Below, piece after piece: positions 20,268 to 27,371 of a stretch of DNA of 64,000 nt. Every line of letters begins with the position of its first letter. The stretch's first letter is position 1. Location: assembly GCA_003212655.1 (NCBI GenBank), contig QCPF01000005.1, forward strand, positions 1-64,000, read 5' to 3'. The stretch is from Prochlorococcus sp. AG-436-D21. Its GTDB lineage: Bacteria > Cyanobacteriota > Cyanobacteriia > PCC-6307 > Cyanobiaceae. Under the pieces are notes generated by a model, which was not told the DNA's origin, made no database searches, and saw only the letters and a program-made list of their open reading frames with translations. A program made the translations under genes and the position numbers.

Positions 20268-20729
20268 ATGGAGACTTACCATCCTCCCAAAGAAGTAAAA
20301 GATAAAGAAGATAACTCTAATCTTCCCGAAAGAGAGGTTCTCTCGGAAAAATGGTTACTAGAAAAAATTGACAGTTTAATACCTTTAATAAAAGAAAAAT
20401 GGCCTGACATTGCACAACAAACCCTTGAAGCCACAAAAGGGAGTATTGACGATTTAGTTGAAGTAATAGCAAGCCATAGTGGAACCTCAGCAATTAGAAT
20501 AAAAAGCCAACTATTTGAAATAATTGATTCAATAAGAGAAAACAATTGGGAAATAGCAGAAAAAATTGAGCCTATAGAAAGTCAATTAGAAGAATTATTA
20601 GAAGAACTTAACGATACACTTAGACCAAAAATAGAAAGTCCCATAAGAAAAAAACCATTATTGTCTATTGCTATTGCGGCTGGTATTGGTTTACTAATAG
20701 GAACGCTCCTAAACAGTGGTAGAAAATAA
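20268..20729 (+). CDS. DUF883/ElaB-like membrane-anchored protein
   Basis: A 153-residue protein with a long amphipathic helical region (about residues 25-120) and one C-terminal membrane anchor, RKKPLLSIAIAAGIGLLIG (about 128-146). This layout, helices followed by a glycine-rich anchor of the type K-P-x-x-S-x-x-x-A-x-G-x-G, resembles DUF883 proteins such as ElaB/YqjD, which anchor stationary-phase ribosomes to membranes. The similarity is architectural. The stop is one base before the start of the next gene, a holin-X-like membrane protein, so the two form a unit; in enterobacteria YqjD also lies beside a YqjE holin-X-like gene, which supports the call. Confidence 0.65.
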   Translation: METYHPPKEVKDKEDNSNLPEREVLSEKWLLEKIDSLIPLIKEKWPDIAQQTLEATKGSIDDLVEVIASHSGTSAIRIKSQLFEIIDSIRENNWEIAEKIEPIESQLEELLEELNDTLRPKIESPIRKKPLLSIAIAAGIGLLIGTLLNSGRK

Positions 20730-20730
20730 T

Positions 20731-21117
20731 ATGGAAAAACCAAAAAATAAAAACTTTGCAAATACCGCCTCCAGAATTTCAGCGATTGCAAGTTCAGTTA
20801 TGGATTTGCATGTAAGAATAGCTCTTCAAGAAGTAGATAGAGAAAAAAGAAGATTAATTAGTGGTGGAATATTTTTGGCAATTGGCAGCACATTATTATT
20901 ATTAGTACTAATTTGCATCCATATTATTTTCTACCTTTTTCTAACGAAATATAATAACTGGAATATTGAATATAATTTATTACTAATAATATTTATCGAT
21001 TTAGTTCTTGCAGGCTTAAGTTTAAAACTTGGCGGAAAATTAGCCAAAGGACCATATCTTCCTCAAACATTAGAGGGTTTAGGCAAGACAACAAAAGCCG
21101 TTTTAGGCAAAAAATAA
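20731..21117 (+). CDS. YqjE/holin-X-like membrane protein
   Basis: A protein of about 128 residues with two membrane segments (about residues 47-70 and 80-100) after an amphipathic N-terminal helix. The helix includes the pattern MDLHVRIALQEVDREKRRLISGG, in which the ALQE..E..R core is typical of YqjE/Actinobacterial holin-X proteins. ATG 20731 is chosen over the upstream GTG 20716 because it follows the preceding stop by one base. Despite the family name, a lytic role is unlikely; paired YqjD/YqjE proteins are thought to act at the inner membrane. It ends one base from the convergent methyltransferase gene. Confidence 0.65.
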   Translation: MEKPKNKNFANTASRISAIASSVMDLHVRIALQEVDREKRRLISGGIFLAIGSTLLLLVLICIHIIFYLFLTKYNNWNIEYNLLLIIFIDLVLAGLSLKLGGKLAKGPYLPQTLEGLGKTTKAVLGKK

Positions 21118-21118
21118 A

Positions 21119-22243
21119 TTACCTTATTAAATACTTTATCCATCTACAATCTATTCCTCCATTACTAACAGGAATTTTCAATGAAGATTTCATTTTCAAA
21201 TATTTTGTTAGTTTTGAATTTCCACTTAGCAGCCAAAATTCCCAACCTGAAAAATTATTCTTTAGGAAGATTCCCATTTGTTCATATAAATAAATCAATT
21301 CATTTTCATCGCCTAATTTTTTGCCGTATGGAGGATTACATATGATTATCCCAGGAGTACAACTTAATTGGAGTGCTAAAAAATCATTATTTATAAGCTC
21401 AATATAATTTTCTAGTCCAGCTAATGATATGTTTACATTTGCCTGCTCAAAAACCTTTTTATTAATTTCACATCCTATTATTGTTGGCAATTTTTCATAA
21501 TTTATAATTTTATTTTTTGCCTTATTTTTTTCATTAAGATAAATATCTTTCCTAAAGTCCAACCAATTCTCAAAAAGATATACTTGATCAATATTTATGG
21601 GAACTCCAAGGTATTGGTTGACTGCCTCAATTAAAAAAGTTCCCGAACCGCACATAAAATCTATCAATGGAACTTTGCCATTCCATTGAGTCATATTTAT
21701 CAATCCAGAAGCTAAATTTTCTTTTAATGGAGCATTTCCAATTGCGGGTCTATAGCCTCTTTTGTGTAAGCTTTCAACGCTGCTTTGAAGACTAATAATT
21801 GCTTTATTATTATTTAAATGCAGATGAATTATAAAATCAGGATTAGCTAGAGAAATATTTGATCTTTTATTCCAAACTGCCTGTTGCAAATCAGTTATGG
21901 AATTTTTTACTTCAAGAGCAGTGAAATGAGTATGACTTAAAGAAGATGTTCTCCCAGTCACTTGAACATTAAACGTTTTATCAAAGTGCAACCAATTTAA
22001 CCAATCAAATGAATCTCTAACCCCCGCATATAAAGATTGCTTGTCATAGCAATTAAAACTTGCAATTTCTCTATAAAAACGAAAAGCTAATCTGGAATAG
22101 AAATGAACTCTATAAAAAGTTTCAAAATCACATTCAAAATTAATAAATCTTTTATGAGTATTAATATTAAAGCCGCCTAAATTTGAAATTTCTTCTGCTA
22201 AAGATTTCTCTAGTCCCTCCGGAGATGATGCCACTACATTCAT
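21119..22243 (-). CDS. RlmL-like 23S rRNA (guanine-N2) methyltransferase
   Basis: A 374-residue protein of the THUMP-methyltransferase family. The N-terminal 170 residues form a THUMP-like region (FNVQVTGRTSSLSHTHFTALEVKNSI). The C-terminal half is a Rossmann methyltransferase with the SAM motif LIDFMCGSGTFLIEA (about residue 193) and the catalytic NPPYGKKLG (about 303). This matches the N-terminal (m2G2445) half of E. coli RlmL; the C-terminal RlmK half is absent, as in many bacteria. The start is ATG 22243. It is convergent with the YqjE-like gene and divergent from the tmRNA gene. Confidence 0.88.
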   Translation of the reverse strand: MNVVASSPEGLEKSLAEEISNLGGFNINTHKRFINFECDFETFYRVHFYSRLAFRFYREIASFNCYDKQSLYAGVRDSFDWLNWLHFDKTFNVQVTGRTSSLSHTHFTALEVKNSITDLQQAVWNKRSNISLANPDFIIHLHLNNNKAIISLQSSVESLHKRGYRPAIGNAPLKENLASGLINMTQWNGKVPLIDFMCGSGTFLIEAVNQYLGVPINIDQVYLFENWLDFRKDIYLNEKNKAKNKIINYEKLPTIIGCEINKKVFEQANVNISLAGLENYIELINNDFLALQLSCTPGIIICNPPYGKKLGDENELIYLYEQMGIFLKNNFSGWEFWLLSGNSKLTKYLKMKSSLKIPVSNGGIDCRWIKYLIR

Positions 22244-22445
22244 ATACGATAAAACTTAGTAAAAAAACTATTCAATAACCATTTTGCCTGTCAGAATATA
22301 AATGTCCAATTGGACTAGGTGATCTCAACCGATGTTTCGGACAGCGGTTCGATTCCGCTCAACTCCACTATTTGGGGTTGTAATGGTTTCGACGGGGCAT
22401 AAGGAAGGTGACTGAAGCCGGCTCGGTTAGAGCAAAAACACAAAT

Positions 22446-22496
22446 GCTAACAAAATCGTTAGTTTCTCCCGTCAAACAGCACCAGTTGCTGCTTGA
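22446..22496 (+). other. tmRNA proteolysis tag reading frame
   Basis: From the resume codon GCT the frame reads ANKIVSFSRQTAPVAA and stops at TGA 22494. The final A-P-V-A-A is the degron that marks stalled proteins for Clp-type proteases. The tag matches the picocyanobacterial version from memory. Confidence 0.93.
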
Positions 22497-22544
22497 TCCT
22501 AAAGGAGATGGGGTTATATCAGCCTTATCAACCAAATGATACGA

Positions 22545-22571
22545 GGAGTCTGGAAGGACTCCACTTTTTTT
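22545..22571 (+). terminator. Intrinsic terminator of tmRNA
   Basis: GGAGTC (22545-22550) pairs with GACTCC (22557-22562) around a 6-base loop. AC and seven T residues follow (22565-22571). Confidence 0.75.
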
Positions 22572-22726
22572 AAATAACTAAGAAGTTGTAGTAGATAATT
22601 TATGAGTGTGTAAATATTGCTGCAATTACTTGTATTAAAAAGAATTTTTTTAATTTTATAAGTATAAATACTGAGAAGATAAGTTTTAAATTAATTTATC
22701 TTATTAAGAAATCCAATCTTCCAAAA

Positions 22727-22863
22727 TGGAATCTAATAAAAAACTAAATGACCTGATAATAAATCTCAAACCAAAAGTTATTAGATTCACTGGTGAAAAA
22801 TTTCCCAATGAACTATGGAATAGTGGTTGTCAAATCAAAAAAAATAAGAACATAACTAGCTAA
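22727..22863 (+). pseudogene. Possible 45-codon ORF broken by a 1-base shift
   Basis: ATG 22727 opens MESNKN and stops at 22745. If one A were added to the A5 run at 22739-22743, the frame would continue MESNKKLNDLIINLKPK and on to TAA 22861, 45 residues. The 39 codons after the shift read like protein and contain Trp and Cys, with no stops. Either this is a decayed mini-gene, a sequence error, or chance in AT-rich DNA. No ribosome-binding site is obvious. Apart from this and the terminator tail, the stretch 22572-22871 holds nothing I can support. Confidence 0.3.
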
Positions 22864-22871
22864 AAATTTAA

Positions 22872-23834
22872 TTAATTACTCGAAAAAGGATTTTTCGGCA
22901 TTTTTTTTAAACATTTTTGTGAAACTTCCTGAAGTACTTTAAATTCATTTTTTTTTAAATTCCAATTAAATACATTAGATACATCTATAACTTGAGATTT
23001 TTTTCGCATTCCAACTAGTGGAATAGTTCCTTGATAACAACACCAATTAATTGCTACTTGCGCTTGGGAAACTGATCTTTGATGCGCAATTCTTTTTAGA
23101 CACCTCCGCAATTCATATGTTGGTTTTTTATAGTTTTCAAATAAGGAATTACGAATAAAACTTTTTTCTTTATTTTCTTCTTTATCCGGATCAATACAAA
23201 GTATTCCAAAGGACAAAGGACTATAAGCAAAGAAATCAATATTATTTTCGTCGCAAATTTTTTTTACCTGATATTGTTTTCCTAAATCGGGAGCAAGCAA
23301 AGAAAACTGTATTTGAACACTCTTTAGGTGCTGATCTCTTTTTGCTAAAAAATTAATTAATTTCATCAATCTTTTAGGGCCTGTATTTGATAAACCTATT
23401 TGAAAATCAAAGCCTTCATCTTTTAAATCGCAAAGATTATTCAACAGCCCTAATTCCTGCCAAGGATTGTATTTTGCAGTTGACCAATGTAATTGCACTA
23501 TATCTAATTTGTTATTAAGTCTCTCTAAACTTTTCAAAAAAGGTTTATTGAAGCCTCTGTTACCTATTCTCCAGGGATAAGGTGCAAGTTTGGTTGCTAT
23601 TTGAATTCTTTTTTTCTTTGCTGAAGGAGTATTTAGTAAAAATTTTCCTATCAACAATTCACTTCTGCCCTGAAGATTCCCAGTACCGTAAGAATCTGCA
23701 GTATCAATTAGATCAAAACCTCTTTGTAACGCTTCATCATATGTCTCACGTAAATCATCGTCATTTGTAGATTGGTAATTCCAGAAAAGCTTATTCCCCC
23801 AAGACCACGTACCTAAGCCAATTCTTTTCTTCAC
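22872..23834 (-). CDS. Aldo/keto reductase
   Basis: A 320-residue NADPH-dependent oxidoreductase of the aldo/keto reductase family. The N-terminal barrel start IGLGTWSWGN is followed by FDLIDTADSYG, which holds the catalytic Asp and Tyr of the tetrad (about residues 43 and 48). The catalytic Lys is in IQIATKLAPYPW (about 82), and the His in VQLHWS (about 117). The C-terminal half has the cofactor strand FAYSPLSFGIL. The substrate cannot be predicted. It is on the opposite strand from the ParA-like gene, with a 150-base shared upstream region. Confidence 0.9.
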   Translation of the reverse strand: MKKRIGLGTWSWGNKLFWNYQSTNDDDLRETYDEALQRGFDLIDTADSYGTGNLQGRSELLIGKFLLNTPSAKKKRIQIATKLAPYPWRIGNRGFNKPFLKSLERLNNKLDIVQLHWSTAKYNPWQELGLLNNLCDLKDEGFDFQIGLSNTGPKRLMKLINFLAKRDQHLKSVQIQFSLLAPDLGKQYQVKKICDENNIDFFAYSPLSFGILCIDPDKEENKEKSFIRNSLFENYKKPTYELRRCLKRIAHQRSVSQAQVAINWCCYQGTIPLVGMRKKSQVIDVSNVFNWNLKKNEFKVLQEVSQKCLKKMPKNPFSSN

Positions 23835-23984
23835 TAGCGAATTTAAATAAGGAACTTTATAAGGTTATCTAAAAATATTAACTTCTTTAAAATATTTCAA
23901 AAAATAAGTTTTAAAGCATTAACAATCAATTTCTCTTGACATTAAGAGATTATTCTCCAAAGTAAGAGAAATAAAAATAAAAAA

Positions 23985-24656
23985 TTGTTCATTACCGTTT
24001 GCGGACAAAAAGGGGGGGTGGCCAAGACCTGTACAAGTATTCACCTTGCAAGTTTTTGGCATTCTGAAGGTAAAAAAGTTTGCATAGTCGATGCCGACAA
24101 GAATAGATCTGCTTTAGCATACGCATCAAGAGGCAATCTTCCATTTCCAGTTTTCCCCGTCAATTCAGCTGCTAAAGCATCAAGATCATCAGAAATTGTA
24201 ATAACTGATGGCCAAGCTAGCAGTGATCAAGAAGAACTTAAACACTTAGCGTATGGTTCAGATTTAGTTATCTTACCTACAACTGCAAAAGCAAGATCAG
24301 TAGAATTAACTGTTGAACTAGCTAATTTATTAAGTAACTTAAAAGTTAACCATGCTGTAGTAATAGTAAAAGTTGATTTTAGACAGCAAAAAGCAGCGCA
24401 ACAAGCCAAAGCAGCTCTAGAAAATTTTGGTTTATATGTTTTTGATACATTTATACCCTTACTCTCAGCATTTGATAAAGCAGAAGCCTCCGGCAATGCT
24501 GTATTTGAAGCTGTAGACGATTTAGGCAGATCAGATCCTCGTCGAATGGCGGGCTGGTCTGCTTATTGTTCAATTGCCTCACAAATTCCATGCCTGATTT
24601 CGAAGCCCTCATCCGACACCAACAACTTAAACAACCAACAACCAATAAGCGCTTAA
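23985..24656 (+). CDS. ParA-family ATPase (single gene, no ParB)
   Basis: A 223-residue deviant Walker ATPase. The N-terminus reads MFITVCGQKGGVAKTCTSIHLA, with the ParA/MinD-type P-loop KGGVAKT (residues 9-15), and VCIVDADKNRSAL is the A' motif. A short length and no visible ParB or parS suggest an orphan ParA, possibly for positioning a protein complex such as carboxysomes (McdA-like); the latter is only inference. The start is TTG 23985, because no ATG precedes the P-loop. It overlaps the following membrane-protein gene by 67 bases in another frame, which suggests coupled expression. Confidence 0.8.
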   Translation: MFITVCGQKGGVAKTCTSIHLASFWHSEGKKVCIVDADKNRSALAYASRGNLPFPVFPVNSAAKASRSSEIVITDGQASSDQEELKHLAYGSDLVILPTTAKARSVELTVELANLLSNLKVNHAVVIVKVDFRQQKAAQQAKAALENFGLYVFDTFIPLLSAFDKAEASGNAVFEAVDDLGRSDPRRMAGWSAYCSIASQIPCLISKPSSDTNNLNNQQPISA

Positions 24657-24832
24657 AAGTAGTTGATTCTCCTAATTTTGAAGAAGAAAAAAAAGAAAAA
24701 GCAAAAATTAGACAATCTGGATTATTAGTTAATTTTTTTGGAGGTTTTATAGGCTCTGTAATTGGAACTTTAACAATACTGTTTTTCTATATTAATGAAT
24801 ATCTACCATTAGATTTACTAAAACTTAAGTAG
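24590..24832 (+). CDS. Small membrane protein overlapping parA-like gene
   Basis: An 80-residue protein starting at ATG 24590 (MPDFEALIRHQQ). The first 45 residues are polar, then one membrane segment follows (about residues 48-70, LLVNFFGGFIGSVIGTLTIL). Its first 67 bases overlap the ParA-like gene. Its stop TAG (24830-24832) falls at the edge of the island's left attachment site, and in the uninterrupted chromosome it would have been directly next to the argJ stop. No known family was recognised. The context suggests an anchor or partner of the ParA-like ATPase. Confidence 0.7.
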   Translation: MPDFEALIRHQQLKQPTTNKRLKVVDSPNFEEEKKEKAKIRQSGLLVNFFGGFIGSVIGTLTILFFYINEYLPLDLLKLK

Positions 24833-24850
24833 TATATTCGCTATTAATTT
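24832..24850 (+). repeat. Attachment-site copy 1 (attL)
   Basis: GTATATTCGCTATTAATTT. The first 14 bases are identical to copies 2 (26766) and 3 (31472). On the minus strand it reads GTG GAA ATT AAT AGC GAA TAT ACT ACT TAA, that is V-E-I-N-S-E-Y-T-T-stop, the same end as argJ. The left flank is chromosomal and the right flank belongs to element 1. Copies 1 and 2 share TATATACACCTT at the same distance to the right. Confidence 0.85.
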
Positions 24851-24921
24851 CCACCTTGAGCAAATAGTATATACACCTTGCTGTAATCCATTGGCATCAC
24901 TAGAGCAAGTTTTTAGAAAAT

Positions 24922-25040
24922 AATCACACCATAATCACAGTCGGCAAAATAATAATCACAGTTTTAGATTTTAAATAAAAACCATTGAAATTATTAGGAT
25001 TAATTTCTGTGATCTTATTAGTAATCACAGAATAATCACA
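24922..25040 (+). repeat. AATCACA repeat cluster, left end of element 1
   Basis: Five direct copies of AATCACA start at 24922, 24933, 24954, 25023 and 25034, plus an inverted ATCACA at 25008-25013. Two pairs are exactly 11 bases apart, one helical turn. They fill the region between the attachment site and the YadA-like gene, where I see no ORF (24833-25171). Their arrangement suggests arm-type sites for the tyrosine recombinase or an accessory factor. Confidence 0.75.
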
Positions 25041-25171
25041 TTAATACCAAAAGTGAGTATTCATTATTGAGAGGGGGGATGGGAATTTCCTGTTATTGAT
25101 TGAAAAAATATAAACAATCAAAAGACAAAATCTATATTTGAAGGAAACTATATTTAACTAGTATCAAAATC

Positions 25172-26413
25172 ATGAAAAAGTTCTTAATCTTTTCTCTTAT
25201 TAGTTCAGGTTTTATATTTAATATTCAAAAAGCACAAGCAGACTGGGATTATTGGGGCTATAAAGATGAAACAGAAACAGTAAATGGTCATACAGATACT
25301 TTTCGTAATTTATATACAATTAATTCTGCTACTGGTGTTGGAACTAGAAGACAAAGATTTTGCTACAGCAGCAATATCAACACCATGAATACTTGTCATA
25401 CAAATACAGGACTTCCAATTCTTAGATCCCCAACTGATATTGCTTACCCTGAAAAACATATTGATAAAGATACTTTAATTATCAAACAAAAAGAAACAAA
25501 TTATTCAAGCGACACAATTCAGAAAAAATATAATTTAAATGGAGATACTCTAACCAGTGAGACAATTACTTCTGCTACCACTTATTGGTATGACGACTAT
25601 AGTTACGTTCAAGTAAGAGGGGCCGCACAAATTGATAGTGATGGAAATTATTATTCAGATATTGGTGGGCAAATGTGGATTAAGCAAACCTCAGATGGAA
25701 CAATTAGTTTTGGCAAATCAGGTAGTGATACTGCTATCTATTCATTAAGTGAAAATGGAGTTTCACAAGGAGGAAGTAATTTAATAAGTAGAACCTCTGA
25801 TGGGATAACAAGTATTGGAGCAAACTCACTTAAATTACAGGAAAGTGGTGGATTACAAAAAATGTGGGCGACTGATGCTAGCGGGAAAAGCATTCCAATA
25901 GATATTACAAATGGGACTAAATTACTAATCAACGGAAGAGATGTAGAGCAATCAATTAATAATGTAGGCGCACTCAGCGCTGCCTTAACAGGACTACCAA
26001 CAGTTCCAAGTGACACAACATTAGCGTGCGGTTTTGGAACGGGGACTCATGGCGGTGATATTGCTCTTTCTGGTGGGTGTGCTTCAAAAATTAATGAAAA
26101 ACTTTCAATAAATTATGCTGCTTCGTTGACTATGCCCGGTCAAGATTATGCCGGTAATCTTGAAGATAAGTTTTCTGCTAGAGCAGGATTTGTTTGGAAA
26201 TTAGGAAAGTCCTTGAAACCTACTCAAATCAGTATGGGAGAAAAAGAAAAAATGGAAGACAAGATCAATTCTCTTGAAGAGAAGAATGAAAAAATTCTGT
26301 CTAAAAATCAGAAATTAGAAAATACAGTCTCTACTCTTTTAGCAAGACTAGAGCGACTAGAAAAAGTAGCACTTGGTGAGACTAAATCAAAAGATTTAGC
26401 CAACCTAAGGTAG
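25172..26413 (+). CDS. YadA-like surface adhesin / fibre protein with C-terminal coil
   Basis: A 413-residue exported protein. Residues 1-23 form a signal peptide ending AQA before DWDYWG. The middle (about 60-260) is Ser/Thr/Gly-rich with repeated short beta-like segments such as SLSENGVSQGGSNLISRTSDG. Residues about 262-350 resemble a YadA anchor domain: NNVGALSAALTGLPTVP, then a Gly-rich set of beta strands ending ARAGFVWKLG. Unlike standard autotransporters, a coiled coil of about 60 residues follows (EKMEDKINSLEEKNEKIL onward). A trimeric outer-membrane location is likely. It is the only large cargo of element 1, and a possible function is attachment or phage-receptor change. Confidence 0.75.
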   Translation: MKKFLIFSLISSGFIFNIQKAQADWDYWGYKDETETVNGHTDTFRNLYTINSATGVGTRRQRFCYSSNINTMNTCHTNTGLPILRSPTDIAYPEKHIDKDTLIIKQKETNYSSDTIQKKYNLNGDTLTSETITSATTYWYDDYSYVQVRGAAQIDSDGNYYSDIGGQMWIKQTSDGTISFGKSGSDTAIYSLSENGVSQGGSNLISRTSDGITSIGANSLKLQESGGLQKMWATDASGKSIPIDITNGTKLLINGRDVEQSINNVGALSAALTGLPTVPSDTTLACGFGTGTHGGDIALSGGCASKINEKLSINYAASLTMPGQDYAGNLEDKFSARAGFVWKLGKSLKPTQISMGEKEKMEDKINSLEEKNEKILSKNQKLENTVSTLLARLERLEKVALGETKSKDLANLR

Positions 26414-26489
26414 TTAATGTAAAAAAATTACAAGATCTTTGAGAAAAAAAATTTTGAAAGTAAAATCATCTCAAATATCTGAAAACAAA

Positions 26490-26633
26490 ATGGCTGCGAC
26501 TTGGAACGTCAAATTAAGTGCTCAAGGAAGAACAATGAACGTAACCGTTCAGGCAGGAACTCAACCCGAAGCAAGAAAAATAGCGGAACATCAATATCCA
26601 GGATATAAAGCAGTTACTGCTCAAAGGGCATAA
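26490..26633 (+). CDS. 47-residue microprotein, GRT/A-x-x-x-YP family
   Basis: A 47-residue protein starting at ATG 26490 (MAATWNVKLSAQGRTMNV); the open frame extends to TTG 26439 but the conserved part begins at this ATG. It shares a pattern with the 46-residue protein of element 2 at 29096: V-x-L-x-x-x-G-R-T, then A, then a helix A-x-x-x-A-x-x-x-YP. The probable fold is a beta hairpin plus helix. Similar small proteins occur in picocyanobacteria and their phages, from memory. The function is unknown. It follows the YadA-like gene by 76 bases in the same direction. Confidence 0.75.
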   Translation: MAATWNVKLSAQGRTMNVTVQAGTQPEARKIAEHQYPGYKAVTAQRA

Positions 26634-26670
26634 TTTGAAAAATTAAATGATCTAAAAATCTTGAAATAAT

Positions 26671-26754
26671 AATCACAGTATTATCACAGTCGCAAAAGGT
26701 GTGTATTCTTTTTGGGATTTTATATAGTCATATCAATTGATCCTAAAGATCACA
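26671..26754 (+). repeat. AATCACA-type repeats, right end of element 1
   Basis: AATCACA at 26671, TATCACA at 26682 (11 bases later) and GATCACA at 26748. The last ends 11 bases before the core of copy 2. The same pair spacing (11) and the same N11 distance occur at the right end of element 2. An AAGGTGTGTAT at 26696 is a near inverse of the left-end TATATACACCTT. The region 26634-26765 holds no ORF. Confidence 0.7.
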
Positions 26755-26765
26755 AAAACTACGTC

Positions 26766-26784
26766 GTATATTCGCTATTTATTT
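26766..26784 (+). repeat. Attachment-site copy 2 (element junction)
   Basis: GTATATTCGCTATTTATTT. On the minus strand it reads GTG CAA ATA AAT AGC GAA TAT ACG ACG TAG, giving V-Q-I-N-S-E-Y-T-T-stop. The two Thr codons are synonymous with those in copies 1 and 3. It is both the right end of element 1 and the left end of element 2. Confidence 0.85.
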
Positions 26785-26962
26785 GCACCTATAGTATTTG
26801 TTATATACACCTTTATATCGCCTTCAGAGGGGTCTTAAATATTTCATCTTAATAATACTCAAATATGCTAATTTAACCCCATATATGGTGTAAAAATGGC
26901 ATTTCAGGGCATTTATTCAAGCTTTCTCTTCATAAGCTTAAACTGAATATTTTACGAATACA

Positions 26963-27085
26963 AATCACACTACAAATCACACCGCATCACAAACAAATCA
27001 CACTCCATTTAGCTCTATATGGACTTCTAATGGTGGTAAGGCTTTATGACGTGCAAATACTCCCACAAATCACAAACAAATCGCA
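26963..27085 (+). repeat. AATCACA repeat cluster, left end of element 2
   Basis: AATCACA at 26963, 26975, 26996 and 27068, with variants CATCACA at 26985 and AATCGCA at 27079. Most neighbouring copies are 10-12 bases apart. The cluster starts 184 bases inside the core of copy 2. From 26785 to 27121 there is no ORF worth calling. Confidence 0.75.
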
Positions 27086-27121
27086 TTTCCTACCAAGAGG
27101 CATATTCTAAACTTGTATAAA

Positions 27122-27249
27122 TAATTGTAGAAAGAATTAGTTTCGTTCTTTCTAAAAGAAATGGTTTTAAAGTTGTTACCACGATTTCCCATTTCTTTTT
27201 CATTGAGTAAATCTACAGCCTTCTCAAGTGAACCTTGAGGAGGTTTTTT
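27122..27249 (+). ncRNA. Candidate structured small RNA of element 2
   Basis: Three consecutive hairpins can be drawn on the plus strand, and no ORF overlaps them. Hairpin 1 pairs AGAAAGAA (27129-27136) with TTCTTTCT (27146-27153). Hairpin 2 pairs AAGAAATGG (27156-27164) with CCATTTCTT (27189-27197). Hairpin 3 is a strong terminator with a T run (27219-27249). A -10-like TATAAAT lies near 27112. The start is a guess from that box. The function is unknown; this could be a regulatory RNA for the element. Confidence 0.45.
27219..27249 (+). terminator. Intrinsic terminator, plus strand
   Basis: CCTTCTCAAG (27219-27228) pairs with CTTGAGGAGG (27234-27243), one pair being T-G, around the loop TGAAC. 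Six T residues follow (27244-27249). No plus-strand gene ends nearby, so it implies a non-coding plus-strand transcript. Confidence 0.75.
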
Positions 27250-27254
27250 ACTAC

Positions 27255-27298
27255 AAAAAAAAAATTGAAATCAAATGTTTAAAGAAATCTGATTTCAA
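27255..27298 (-). terminator. Intrinsic terminator of the small-gene operon, minus strand
   Basis: On the minus strand TTGAAATCA (27298-27290) pairs with TGATTTCAA (27273-27265), and ten T residues follow (27264-27255). It lies about 75 bases after the last gene of the five-gene operon. Confidence 0.8.
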
Positions 27299-27371
27299 AT
27301 AAGTTTTATCTCTCTCAAATCGTTATTTTAAGCTTAATAGTATCTTTCAATTTAGCTTCAGGGGTGTTGTC

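Larger units (their letters stand above)
22301..22571 (+). ncRNA. ssrA: tmRNA, circularly permuted (two-piece)
   Basis: The acceptor half comes first in the genome. A T arm (AGCGG...CCGCT) and the acceptor strand CAACTCC with discriminator A end at 22367. Six bases later the 5' acceptor strand GGGGTTG begins at 22374 and runs into GTAATGGTTTCGACGG, the conserved tmRNA start. CAACTCC pairs with GGGGTTG, so the gene is permuted and its precursor must be cut between the two halves. This arrangement is known for marine cyanobacteria, alphaproteobacteria and some betaproteobacteria. The tag frame lies at 22446-22496. The outer limits are approximate: the 5' end is set near the hairpin TCCAATTGGA and the 3' end at the terminator. 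Confidence 0.93.
24832..26765 (+). mobile_element. Element 1: recombinase-less integrated element (satellite-like)
   Basis: About 1.9 kb lies between attachment copies 1 and 2. It encodes a YadA-like surface protein and a 47-residue microprotein, and no recombinase. Its ends match those of element 2: a left-end motif TATATACACCTT 17 bases beyond the shared 19-base block, and a right-end ATCACA placed 11 bases before the core. AATCACA clusters lie inside both ends. I infer that it is non-autonomous and moves with a recombinase supplied in trans, probably that of element 2. Confidence 0.75.

Noticed and set aside
20731-21117. Holin-like gene as evidence of prophage
   Set aside because: The protein resembles YqjE/holin-X family members paired with DUF883 proteins, and no endolysin or structural phage gene is near.
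24901-25045. AATCACA repeats as a CRISPR-like array
   Set aside because: The units are only 7 bases, with irregular spacing of 11 to 69 bases and no constant-length spacers. No cas genes are present.
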